Below are positions 6,596-14,521 of a DNA stretch of 20,272 bases, piece after piece. The translations under genes were made by a program, and so were the position numbers. Origin of the DNA: an uncultured Porphyromonadaceae bacterium (lineage in GTDB: Bacteria > Bacteroidota > Bacteroidia > Bacteroidales > Muribaculaceae); assembly GCA_947176545.1 (NCBI GenBank), contig CAMWRB010000004.1, positions 1 through 20,272 on the forward strand, read 5' to 3'. A model generated the notes under the pieces. That model did no database searches. It was not told where the DNA came from and saw only the letters and a program-made list of their open reading frames with translations. The stretch's first letter is position 1, and each line of letters starts with the position of its first letter.

Positions 6596-8179
6596 TTACT
6601 CATCACGTCTCTTACGCGAGCGCATGACGGCATGGCTGTCAAATGTTGTCTTATCCGCTCCTAACCGGGGTCCGTGACCGCTCGGTTTATAATCAAAACC
6701 TTCCTTACGGTCGTCGTGCTTGAAATCACGCTTGAATTCCTTACGGTCGTCGCGTTTGAAATCACGCTTGAACTCCTTGCGGTCATCGCGTCTCGAGTCG
6801 CGTTTGAAGTCCTTGCGGTCGTCGCGCTTGAAATCGCGCTTGAAGTCTCGACCGTAGTCTGACTTGTCGTCGCGCTTGCGGTCGCGCTTATTCTCCTTAC
6901 GTCCGTCATGGTTGAAGTCGCGCTTGAACTCCTTACGCTCCGATTTGCGGAACGAGGAGGCATCCTCATATTTGCGGGAGGGCTTATAATCTCTTACGAA
7001 AGTATGGTTGGTTATTTCACCACCGTCTGCTTTGAAGTCATTGTATCGGCCACCGAAGAGGACATATTCGCGCAGGGAGCATTCCAGCGCACCGTTGAGA
7101 ATAGGATATTTGACCGAGGGTTTGAGTCCGATTTCGGCGAAATGCTCATCCCGGTAACCCAATATCCATGCGTGCCAACCCTGGAAGTGTTGCTTCAGAG
7201 TCGAGCCGAGCTGCTTATAGAGTGTGGCCATGTCGTCGGGACGCAGACGTTCGCCGTACGGGGGATTGGTGATAAGCACACCGTCGCGCTCATTCTCATC
7301 CCATTGCTGCATGGGCTCGCATACGAGCGATATATTCTGTTCGAGGCGTGCGGCCTTGATGTTTTTGCGTGCTATGATGACAGCCTCGGGAGATATGTCT
7401 CCACCGAGTATGGCGCAGTTGATGTCACGCTCTGCGGAGTCATCATTGTATAATGATTCGAAGAGGTCAGCGTCAAAATCGGGCCATTTCTCAAAGGCGA
7501 AGCTCTCACGATATATGCCGGGATTGATATTGCCGGCTATCAGGGCGGCCTCGATGAGGAATGTTCCCGAGCCGCACATAGGGTCGGCAAAATCACACTC
7601 TCCGTGCCATCCGGTCTTGAGTATGATACCGGCGGCAAGCACCTCGTTGATGGGTGCTTCCGTCTGTTCGACGCGATAGCCGCGCTTATTGAGCGGTTCG
7701 CCGCTCGAATCGAGTGATATTGTGACCTGATTGCCCGATATATGTACGTTGAGCTGCAGCTCAGCGCCAATCAATCGTATGGAGGGACGTCGGCCGTACT
7801 TGTCGCTGAAGTGGTCAGCGATACCATCCTTGACACGGTAAGTGACAAACTTGGAGTGGTTGAACTCAGCTGAATTGACGGTGGAATCGACCGAGAAAGT
7901 CGAGTCCGGACCGAGATATTGCTCCCAGTCGAAGTCTCTGACGTGGTCATAAAGTTCATCAGTATCGTCAGCGATAAAGGTGTCAATCGGCTTGAGTATT
8001 CTGAGGGCTGTGCGCAGGCACAGATTGGCACGGTACATCATCTCCAGGTCGCCGGTGAAGGCTACCATTCTGACTCCCGGCTCTATATCCTCGGCGCCAA
8101 GCGTTATCAGCTCCTGTTCGAGTACATCCTCAAGACCCTTGAAGGTCTTGGCCACCATCTTGAATTTATTGTCTGTCAT
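6596..8179 (-). CDS. THUMP-domain class I SAM-dependent RNA methyltransferase (RlmL type) with charged repeat tail
   Basis: The protein probably methylates a guanine N2 in large-subunit rRNA. It corresponds to the first half of E. coli RlmKL (the m2G2445 activity) without the RlmK half. Residues 1-50 form a ferredoxin-like segment (KTFKGLEDVLEQELITLGAE) and about 50-155 the THUMP domain. The methyltransferase domain follows, with SAM motif I FADPMCGSGTFLIEAAL (197-213), an acidic motif II region (GGDIS, 259-263) and the catalytic NPPYGERL (305-312). After about residue 395 comes a 130-residue extension rich in Arg, Lys, Asp and Phe, built from a 12-residue unit RKEFKRDFKRDD. It should be disordered and RNA-interacting (inference). 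Target specificity cannot be read from the sequence. The gene begins 21 bp after ftsZ. Confidence 0.9.
   Translation of the reverse strand: MTDNKFKMVAKTFKGLEDVLEQELITLGAEDIEPGVRMVAFTGDLEMMYRANLCLRTALRILKPIDTFIADDTDELYDHVRDFDWEQYLGPDSTFSVDSTVNSAEFNHSKFVTYRVKDGIADHFSDKYGRRPSIRLIGAELQLNVHISGNQVTISLDSSGEPLNKRGYRVEQTEAPINEVLAAGIILKTGWHGECDFADPMCGSGTFLIEAALIAGNINPGIYRESFAFEKWPDFDADLFESLYNDDSAERDINCAILGGDISPEAVIIARKNIKAARLEQNISLVCEPMQQWDENERDGVLITNPPYGERLRPDDMATLYKQLGSTLKQHFQGWHAWILGYRDEHFAEIGLKPSVKYPILNGALECSLREYVLFGGRYNDFKADGGEITNHTFVRDYKPSRKYEDASSFRKSERKEFKRDFNHDGRKENKRDRKRDDKSDYGRDFKRDFKRDDRKDFKRDSRRDDRKEFKRDFKRDDRKEFKRDFKHDDRKEGFDYKPSGHGPRLGADKTTFDSHAVMRSRKRRDE
6705..6932 (-). repeat. 36-bp imperfect tandem repeats inside the methyltransferase gene
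   Basis: On the plus strand, units beginning TTACGGTCGTCG or close variants start at 6705, 6741, 6777 and 6813, a period of 36 bp. A degenerate 48-bp stretch follows at 6849-6896, then another unit at 6897-6932 and the start of one more at 6933. Each full unit encodes 12 residues of the form RKEFKRDFKRDD, so expansion or contraction keeps the frame. Neighbouring units differ mainly at wobble positions, which suggests an older array under selection for the peptide rather than a recent duplication. Confidence 0.9.
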
Positions 8180-8200
8180 CTCTCTGTATGATATTCTGTC

Positions 8201-9592
8201 TTAAAATGATATTACCGAGTCCCGGCCTGTGTGCTCCTCGCCCGACACGGTGCCCTGCTGAGACGCATTCCTGACCGGAGCGGCCGCGCTCGACAGACGG
8301 TCTATCTCATCGAGGATGCCGAGATTGCGGTTGAATGCCGGAGTCCGTTCCAGGATTGCTATAATCTCGTGATTGTCGAGTTGGTTGGGTTTCAGAATGA
8401 TATATTTCTGTTTGGCGGAAGCCTGTATCTGTTCCACGAGTTTATCGTGTCCGTAGACATCCGCGATTTTGGCTTTGGTCTCGGAGGTAAGGCGTTCTTT
8501 CTCCTTTTTGGCCTCGGGACCGTCAAAGTCGATTTTCTTGCCGTCGCCGTTTTCGCCGTCACGCAGAGTGACGTCAAATCCGGAGGCAAGCATAGTGATT
8601 TTGACTTTGTCTCCGAGTGTCGGGTCGTCAACAATACCCCACTTTATATCGATTGTCGACGGGAGGTTGCCGGTGAATTGTCTTATTTCGTTAATCTCCT
8701 CAGCGCAGAGTGCGTTGGCGCTGTCCTTGGAACATGCGACCTTGAAGAGCAGGCGCTGGGATGTGTTGATATCATGTTTTTTGAGCAGCGGGGAGTGCAA
8801 GGCATTGTTGATAGCCTTTGAGATACGTCTGTCACCCTCACCGTAGGCAGTCGAAATGATGGCTGTGCCGCTGTCTTTGAGGGTTGTCTTGACGTCCTGA
8901 AAGTCCACGTTGATATATCCCTCCTCATTGATGATTTCCGATATGGAACGGGCGGCGTTGGCCAGTGTCTCGTCAGCCTTTTCAAAGGCGTTGAAGAGTG
9001 TAAGGTCCTTATAGAGTTCAATAAGGTTCTCGTTGTTGATGATGAGGAGGGCATCGACATGCTTGCTCATCTCCTCTGCACCCTTGAGCGCCTTGAGGAT
9101 TTTGCTTTCTCCCTCGAAGATGAAGGGTACGGTGACGATACCGATGGTCAGCATTCCGGCATCTTTGGCGAGCCGGGCCACAACGGGTCCGGCACCGGTG
9201 CCGGTACCTCCGCCCATGCCGGCGGTGATAAACACCATCTCGGTCTGGTCGTCAAAGAGCTTGCGTATTTCGTCGGCTGAAGCCTCGGCGCATTCGCGGC
9301 CTTTCTCCGGCTTGTTGCCCGCGCCGCGTCCGTGTGTGATTTCAGGACCCAATATCATCTTGTGAGGCACCTTACTGCGTTGCAGTGCCTGCTTGTCCGT
9401 ATTGAGTACTACAAAGTTGATGTTAGGTATTTGCTGAGCATACATATAGTCGACAGCGTTGCCGCCGCCGCCACCGACACCGATTACCTTGATGATGTCG
9501 TTGCTTGAATCATGAGCAAATCCCGAAGCGTCCGTGATGTCCGCTCCGGTCTCTATCGTATCGAGTGTGTCGAGTCTTGCGTTCTCGTCCAT
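8201..9592 (-). CDS. ftsZ: Cell division GTPase, tubulin homologue
   Basis: FtsZ polymerises with GTP into the mid-cell Z-ring that organises septal wall synthesis. The 463-residue protein has a 32-residue acidic N-terminal extension. The core carries VIGVGGGGGNAVDYM (36-50), LNTDKQAL, the tubulin signature GGGTGTGAGP (127-136), and the T7 loop NVDFQDVK (228-235) with Asp230 and Asp233. After about residue 345 a charged linker leads to an alpha/beta-looking block (KQKYIILKPNQLDNHEI, 395-411) also seen in other Bacteroidales FtsZ. The very C-terminus reads GRDSVISF and lacks the common DxPxFLRxQ peptide that binds FtsA. The gene lies 51 bp after ftsA and closes the dcw cluster; the housekeeping block follows 21 bp later. 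Confidence 0.98.
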   Translation of the reverse strand: MDENARLDTLDTIETGADITDASGFAHDSSNDIIKVIGVGGGGGNAVDYMYAQQIPNINFVVLNTDKQALQRSKVPHKMILGPEITHGRGAGNKPEKGRECAEASADEIRKLFDDQTEMVFITAGMGGGTGTGAGPVVARLAKDAGMLTIGIVTVPFIFEGESKILKALKGAEEMSKHVDALLIINNENLIELYKDLTLFNAFEKADETLANAARSISEIINEEGYINVDFQDVKTTLKDSGTAIISTAYGEGDRRISKAINNALHSPLLKKHDINTSQRLLFKVACSKDSANALCAEEINEIRQFTGNLPSTIDIKWGIVDDPTLGDKVKITMLASGFDVTLRDGENGDGKKIDFDGPEAKKEKERLTSETKAKIADVYGHDKLVEQIQASAKQKYIILKPNQLDNHEIIAILERTPAFNRNLGILDEIDRLSSAAAPVRNASQQGTVSGEEHTGRDSVISF

Positions 9593-9643
9593 TGTTGCTA
9601 TATTGTGTTTATGAGTGTAAGTGTGTTATGCGGGTATAGAGTC

Positions 9644-10990
9644 TTACTCATCGAGGAGTCCCGAGTCATCCTCATCGTTGGGATTGAAGATACCGGCGAT
9701 TTTTTCGCGCAGTCTGTCCATCAGTGAGGAACCGTGTCTTCTGCCTCCTTTACCTCCTTCACCACCCTGTTTACCGCCTTCGCCGGCTTCGCCGGTCGGT
9801 GCTTCGCCGGTGACGGGGATTTCCTGTTTCTGCGGCAATTCGAGACACTGCTCGTCGGTGAGTGTAGCACCTTCGTACAGCACGCTGGCGACTTCGGCTA
9901 TCTCCGAGCTGGGGGCCTTGGCGTCATCGAGATGCACGTATGAGGGGAGACGTCCTATTTTGGCACTCAGTCCGGTCTGACGTGTGAGCAGGTCGGTGAG
10001 TCCGTTGAGCTTGGCGCCGCCGCCTATACAGATTATACCGCCGGGTAGGTCTTTCTCCTTGAGTCCGGCATACCGTATCTGTTCGATGATGTTGGCCACA
10101 ATCTCCTCTGCGCGGGCCACGATAAGGTTGGAGACGTCAGCGAGTTTGACACCCGCGAGGTTGAGAGTCGACGGGGTGTCGGGTGCGATGGCGTTGCCCG
10201 AAGTGATTTTGATTTCTTCGGCACGTTCTTCAAGTACGGAGAGTGTGGTGATATCGCGTGTGATATTGCGGCTGCCCATCGGGAGGGTGGCGAAGTATTG
10301 CAGTGTGCCGTTCTTATAGATGGATACAGCGGTGGTTTCAGCGCCGAAGTCCACGAGCATACTGCCGAGACGCTTCTCTTCTGAAGTGAGCACCAGATGG
10401 CTTGTAGCCAGTGCAGTGACGACAAATCCGGCGACCTCGATGTTGAGTTTGTCGTGGAGCACACGTATGATGTTGCGTTTCAGCTCCGGGCGACATACGA
10501 TGATGTCGAAGGTGGCCTCTATCTTGTTGCCCACTGTTCCCTTGGGTGAGAGAGTCTCAAAATTGCCCACGCGATATGAGCGGGGGACAACGTCGACCAC
10601 TTCGAGCGAGGCATCAACAGGTGTGTTTAAGGCATCCTGATTCAGACGGTCGATGATATCGTTGGTTATTTCCGTATCATCCGGCAGGTTAAGACTGATT
10701 TGAGTATTTATACTCCTGACCGAGCGTCCCGCCAGCCCGACAAAGACACTCTTGATACGTCGTGGTGTCACTGAGGGTTTGCGTTCGAGCTTGTCGATAA
10801 TACGTGCTATACGTTGGCATGTTTCTTCCGGGTTCTGTATGAGTCCGTATCTGACGATTTCGACATGCTTCTCCTGTTCGACGGCGATAATATCGACAGT
10901 ACCGTCGCCGCGGGTGCGTCCTACGACGCCTATCACTTTGCTGCTGCTGATTTCGATGGCAGCTATGTATCTATCTTCGCTCATTGTCAT
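9644..10990 (-). CDS. ftsA: Cell division actin-like protein
   Basis: FtsA tethers FtsZ filaments to the membrane and recruits later division proteins. The 448-residue protein has the actin-type phosphate-1 loop as AIEISSSKV (11-19), phosphate-2 as VDFGAETTAVS (213-223) and the adenosine motif IGGGAKLNGL (322-331). Domain 1C falls at roughly 85-165. In the phosphate-1 loop the usual DIGTSK-like sequence is EISSSK, with Glu for Asp and Ser-Ser for Gly-Thr. The C-terminus has a glycine-rich linker (about 396-420) and then SSLMDRLREKIAGIF (421-435), a plausible membrane-targeting amphipathic helix. It follows ftsQ by 16 bp. The start shown is the first ATG; a second ATG two codons later is equally possible. 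Confidence 0.96.
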   Translation of the reverse strand: MTMSEDRYIAAIEISSSKVIGVVGRTRGDGTVDIIAVEQEKHVEIVRYGLIQNPEETCQRIARIIDKLERKPSVTPRRIKSVFVGLAGRSVRSINTQISLNLPDDTEITNDIIDRLNQDALNTPVDASLEVVDVVPRSYRVGNFETLSPKGTVGNKIEATFDIIVCRPELKRNIIRVLHDKLNIEVAGFVVTALATSHLVLTSEEKRLGSMLVDFGAETTAVSIYKNGTLQYFATLPMGSRNITRDITTLSVLEERAEEIKITSGNAIAPDTPSTLNLAGVKLADVSNLIVARAEEIVANIIEQIRYAGLKEKDLPGGIICIGGGAKLNGLTDLLTRQTGLSAKIGRLPSYVHLDDAKAPSSEIAEVASVLYEGATLTDEQCLELPQKQEIPVTGEAPTGEAGEGGKQGGEGGKGGRRHGSSLMDRLREKIAGIFNPNDEDDSGLLDE

Positions 10991-11006
10991 TAGAGGTTGT
11001 TATGTA

Positions 11007-11909
11007 TCAGACCTGTTGCGTACTGTTGGTCGGTGTTGTATTGTCGTTTGTATTTGGTTTTGAGGGTTGTGTCTGTGCAGGGTTTTGCTGAGGAGCCTGT
11101 GGATTAGGGTCGTCGGGGAGTGAGCCTTCTTCCGGGTCTTCCTCCTCGATGATGGTCTCAAAGGGGTAGAGGGGGCGCTTGTCACGTCGGGTCGCCACGA
11201 TTTGTCCTTTGAATTTGACCGAGATGGTGTCATACATTTCCCATCCTCGGTAGGGGAGAATGTTGTGATACGCGGTCAGGAGCGCCTGGCGTTTCTCCTT
11301 GAGCCGCGAGGTGTCGCCGAAGTTGATGACATGGCCCGTGAACCGCGGTACGAGCAGTATGTTGTTCTTGTCCTTGGCTACATACATCGTGATGAGACTG
11401 TGCAGCGTGCTGTCACGCTCGACAAATCTGACTACGGGGAGTATGTCCTTGGGAGAGAAACCGTTGTTGAAGTTGCCGGCCACGACGGGCACATCGACAT
11501 AAAAGGCTGAATTGGACGTGATGCGTTTGCCGTCCTTATTGACGTAATAGGAGTTTTCGCCGTCGAATACACGGATTTCCGGTATCATGGGTTGGATATT
11601 GACCGCCAGATACCCCTGAGAGGTAATATGGCATCTCACATCCTCAAAGTTGTTGAGGCTCATGATGTACTCCTGAATGCCGCGTGTATTGACACGGGTA
11701 GCCGGTATGCCGACGATTTTCTCCGGATATTGTCTGAGGAGGTCGAGCACCGCTTCGGTGGTGATGGAGTCGTTGATGCCGCCACCGGTTATGGAGACGG
11801 AGATGCCGCGGCATTGATGCTTGTCAGCCTCGGCATTGGCCCACACTGTCATCGTGATGACATATCCGATGAGCACTGTCAGGATTATCCATTTCCACAC
11901 TGTTTTCAT
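11007..11909 (-). CDS. ftsQ: Cell division protein FtsQ with low-complexity C-terminal tail
   Basis: FtsQ is a bitopic inner-membrane protein that links the Z-ring to the septal synthase through FtsB and FtsL. The 300-residue protein has a short cytoplasmic N-terminus, one membrane helix at about residues 5-24, a POTRA-like region at about 35-105 and a beta-type domain to about 250. Recognisable stretches include NIQPMIPEIRVFD and INFGDTSRLKEKRQAL. The last 45 residues are acidic, then rich in Pro, Gln, Asn and Thr, and look disordered in the periplasm. Family assignment rests on weak motifs plus the fixed position between murC and ftsA, which is decisive. No in-frame start codon exists upstream before a stop, so the ATG at 11909-11907 is well supported. 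The gap to murC is 84 bp. Confidence 0.93.
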   Translation of the reverse strand: MKTVWKWIILTVLIGYVITMTVWANAEADKHQCRGISVSITGGGINDSITTEAVLDLLRQYPEKIVGIPATRVNTRGIQEYIMSLNNFEDVRCHITSQGYLAVNIQPMIPEIRVFDGENSYYVNKDGKRITSNSAFYVDVPVVAGNFNNGFSPKDILPVVRFVERDSTLHSLITMYVAKDKNNILLVPRFTGHVINFGDTSRLKEKRQALLTAYHNILPYRGWEMYDTISVKFKGQIVATRRDKRPLYPFETIIEEEDPEEGSLPDDPNPQAPQQNPAQTQPSKPNTNDNTTPTNSTQQV

Positions 11910-11910
11910 A

Positions 11911-11949
11911 CTACGGCGTCGATATAGAGTCGTTGATGGTCGGAGTCAT
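11911..11949 (-). other. Possible 12-codon leader ORF ending just before ftsQ
   Basis: In the murC-ftsQ gap an ATG at 11949-11947 opens a frame reading MTPTINDSISTP. It stops with TAG at 11913-11911, one base before the ftsQ ATG. The same frame is open for some 13 codons further upstream. Terminating ribosomes could re-initiate at ftsQ. There is no evidence of expression, and a stretch this short can be open by chance. Confidence 0.2.
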
Positions 11950-11993
11950 ATGCGTCAGCACACGGTTCTTGTCATACTCCGGTGCGGCTCACG

Positions 11994-13358
11994 TCAGGAT
12001 ACGTAAATATCGACAACATCCGGCAGGATTTTGTCAATATCTGCGGCTCCGAGAGTCATTAGAATCTCAAAGTTACTATTTTTTATAAGATTAACCAAAT
12101 CTTTTTGCTCACAAAATCTCTTTACGGGCGACGTAACGGCGTTGAGTATCAACATCGAGTCCACTCCCTCGATGGGCTGCTCGCGCGCCGGATAGATTTC
12201 GGGCATGATGACCTCGTCGGCCTCCGAGAGGGCTTCGGCAAATTCGGGTGCGAAGTCGCGTGTGCGGGTATAGAGGTGTGGCTGGAAGATGACGCTCAGA
12301 CGTCTGCCGGGATACAGCTTGCGTACCGACCGTATGGATGCACGCACCTCGTTGGGGCTGTGAGCGTAGTCGTCGATGAGCACAATCGGTTCGGTCAGGT
12401 ATATCTCGAAGCGGCGCTTGGCTCCGCGGAATGTTCTCAATCCCTCCCTGACTTCATCGGGGGTGACTCCGGCCAGCAAGGCCGCCGCGGCCGCCGCTAC
12501 GGCATTGTCCACATTGATTTCGACCGGTACGCCGGGTGACATATTCTCGATACGCAGGCCGTCCGGGCCGATGAGCGTGAACGTTATGACACCCTCGCCA
12601 TAGCGTATGTCTTCGGCGTGAAAATCCCCCTCAGCTCCCCCTGAATATGTATATATCTTCACTGACGGGTCGCACGCCGGCTGCATCTTCAGTCCGGTGT
12701 GCATGATGAGGTAGCCATCCGGCTTGATGAGTGAGGAGAAGATGCTGAATGCCTCGATATAATGTTCCTCGTCGCCATAGATGTCGAGATGGTCGGGGTC
12801 GTTGGATGTTATGACGGCGATATAAGGGGTGAGCTGATGGAACGAGCGGTCATATTCATCGGCCTCGACAACGGATATATCGGTGCGTTCGGAGAGTATC
12901 AGATTGCTGTCGATATTACGGAGTATTCCTCCCAGGAAAGCGTTGCAACCCTTATCCGTCAGACGCAGTATATTGGCTATCATGGAGGATGTCGTGGTCT
13001 TGCCGTGACTGCCGGCCACACATATGGCGTGTCCGTCGGCTGTAAGACGACCCAGAAGGCGTGCCCGCTTGACTATCTCGAAGCCTTCGCGGCGGAACAT
13101 CGAGAGGATGGCGTTGTCGTCGCCCACGGCCGGAGTATAGACCACAAGCGTGGTCTGCGGGTCGCGGAATGACATGGGAATAAGTCCGGGATTATCCTCG
13201 AAGATTATGTCGGCGTGTTCGCGGCGCAATGCGTCGGTCAGCGGAGTGGATGTGCGGTCATATCCGGCCACGTTGAGTCCGCGACTCAGGCAGTATCTCA
13301 CCAGGTTGGCCATACCGATACCGCCGGCTCCTACAAAGTATATGTTCTTATAATTCAT
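11994..13358 (-). CDS. murC: UDP-N-acetylmuramate-L-alanine ligase
   Basis: MurC adds L-alanine to UDP-MurNAc with ATP, the first peptide-stem step in the cytoplasm. The 454-residue protein has the N-terminal Rossmann motif FVGAGGIGM (8-16). The Mur ligase P-loop GSHGKTTTS lies at 116-124. VVEADEYDRSF (163-173), with its metal-binding glutamate, follows. The C-terminal domain carries LIDDYAHSPNEV (327-338) and FQPHLYTRTRDF (358-369). The histidine in the P-loop and the HLYTRT block identify MurC rather than MurD, MurE or Mpl. A run of alanines at about 288-294 is coded by GCN codons and is not otherwise remarkable. The gene follows murG by 47 bp. Confidence 0.97.
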   Translation of the reverse strand: MNYKNIYFVGAGGIGMANLVRYCLSRGLNVAGYDRTSTPLTDALRREHADIIFEDNPGLIPMSFRDPQTTLVVYTPAVGDDNAILSMFRREGFEIVKRARLLGRLTADGHAICVAGSHGKTTTSSMIANILRLTDKGCNAFLGGILRNIDSNLILSERTDISVVEADEYDRSFHQLTPYIAVITSNDPDHLDIYGDEEHYIEAFSIFSSLIKPDGYLIMHTGLKMQPACDPSVKIYTYSGGAEGDFHAEDIRYGEGVITFTLIGPDGLRIENMSPGVPVEINVDNAVAAAAAALLAGVTPDEVREGLRTFRGAKRRFEIYLTEPIVLIDDYAHSPNEVRASIRSVRKLYPGRRLSVIFQPHLYTRTRDFAPEFAEALSEADEVIMPEIYPAREQPIEGVDSMLILNAVTSPVKRFCEQKDLVNLIKNSNFEILMTLGAADIDKILPDVVDIYVS

Positions 13359-13369
13359 CGTGGGTTAAT

Positions 13370-13390
13370 TGATTACTGTTCAGTCAATCA
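13370..13390 (-). other. Short imperfect inverted repeat upstream of murC
   Basis: Between the murG stop and the murC start, TGATTACT (13370-13377) pairs with AGT plus AATCA (13382-13390) around a four-base loop, with one bulged C. The element begins 12 bp before the murC ATG and has no T-run. It is therefore not a convincing terminator; it could shape translation initiation or RNA processing, or be chance. Confidence 0.25.
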
Positions 13391-13405
13391 CTCCTGAAAG
13401 TCAAA

Positions 13406-14521
13406 TCAGTTTTTATCAGTGTCGGGGGTGTTCAGGAGCTTGATTGCCTCATCGACTATGCGGTCATCAGAGTTGGGGAGAGCAAGGCTCTTGATGTTGC
13501 GGCTCATGGTTTCGAGTTTGTCGGGAGCGGCCATCAGGTCGAGTATGGTGTCGATAAGAGTCTGTCGGGCATCCCGGTCCGCTACCATTACAGCGGCATT
13601 GACATCGACAAGCGCCATAGCGTTCTTGGTCTGATGGTCTTCGGCCACATTGGGCGAGGGGACAAGAATCGAGGGCTTGCCGAGGAGTTCGAGTTCGCTG
13701 ATTGAGCCGGCTCCGGCACGTGAGACCACAAGATTTGCGGCGCGGTATGCCGCCGCCATATCTGTGACGAATTGGGTGACCACAACCCCTTTGAGTCCGT
13801 TGGCGGCCTCCATAGCACGTTCTTTGGTGAAATATTTACCCGTCTGCCAAATGACCTGATAGCCGGCGTCGGTGAGGCGGCGCAGTCCCTTTTCCATGCT
13901 CTCGTTGAGGGTCAGAGAACCGAGCGAGCCTCCGACCACAAGCACCACGGGACGTTCCGTATCAAGTCCGAAGCGCTGACGTGCTTCGGAGACACTCAGT
14001 GAGTCGTCGAGCAGGTCCTTGCGCACCGGGTTGCCTGTCTTTATGATGCGTTCAGCCGGAAAGAAGCGTTCCATACCGTCGTAGGCCACACAGATGGCGC
14101 GGGCCTTGCGTGCCAGCAGCTTGTTGGTCACGCCGGCGTATGAGTTCTGTTCCTGCAGGAGTGTCGGTATGCCGTAACGTTGAGCGGCCTTGAGTGTCGG
14201 CCCCGAGGCGTATCCACCAACGCCTATAGCCAGGTCCGGCTTGAAGTCACGGATGATTTTACGGGCCATTCCGATACTGCGCCGCAACTTCAACAGCACA
14301 GAGAAATTGCGCAACAGGTTTTTGCGGTCAAATCCGGCTACCGGCAGGCCTATGATATTATAGCCGGCCTTGGGTACACGTTCCATCTCCATGCGGTTGT
14401 CGGCACCGACAAAGAGTATTTCGGCATTAAGACGTTCGCGGAGAGCATTGGCTATTGAGAGAGCCGGGAAGATATGACCTCCGGTGCCTCCACCGGAGAT
14501 AAGTATTCGGGGTTGTTTCAT
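13406..14521 (-). CDS. murG: Lipid II synthase (UDP-GlcNAc:undecaprenyl-PP-MurNAc-pentapeptide GlcNAc transferase)
   Basis: MurG transfers GlcNAc to lipid I on the inner face of the cytoplasmic membrane, giving lipid II. The 371-residue GT-B (GT28) protein has the N-terminal glycine loop SGGGTGGHIFPAL (9-21). QEQNSYAGVTNKLLA (123-137) follows, then a second glycine loop VVGGSLGS (195-202). The UDP-GlcNAc site is SRAGAGSISELELLGKPSIL (267-286), with HQTKNA at 296-301. These cover both Rossmann domains in the expected order. Its ATG overlaps the ftsW stop as ATGA (14518-14521), so the flippase-associated polymerase gene and lipid II synthase gene are translationally linked. Confidence 0.98.
   Translation of the reverse strand: MKQPRILISGGGTGGHIFPALSIANALRERLNAEILFVGADNRMEMERVPKAGYNIIGLPVAGFDRKNLLRNFSVLLKLRRSIGMARKIIRDFKPDLAIGVGGYASGPTLKAAQRYGIPTLLQEQNSYAGVTNKLLARKARAICVAYDGMERFFPAERIIKTGNPVRKDLLDDSLSVSEARQRFGLDTERPVVLVVGGSLGSLTLNESMEKGLRRLTDAGYQVIWQTGKYFTKERAMEAANGLKGVVVTQFVTDMAAAYRAANLVVSRAGAGSISELELLGKPSILVPSPNVAEDHQTKNAMALVDVNAAVMVADRDARQTLIDTILDLMAAPDKLETMSRNIKSLALPNSDDRIVDEAIKLLNTPDTDKN

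Noticed and set aside
9185..9215. Palindromic GGCACCGGTGCC sequence
   Set aside because: It encodes the invariant GTGTGAG loop of FtsZ, so protein constraint explains it.
12475..12510. GC-rich GCC/GCG run in murC
   Set aside because: It encodes the alanine run in MurC's central domain; no separate element is needed.
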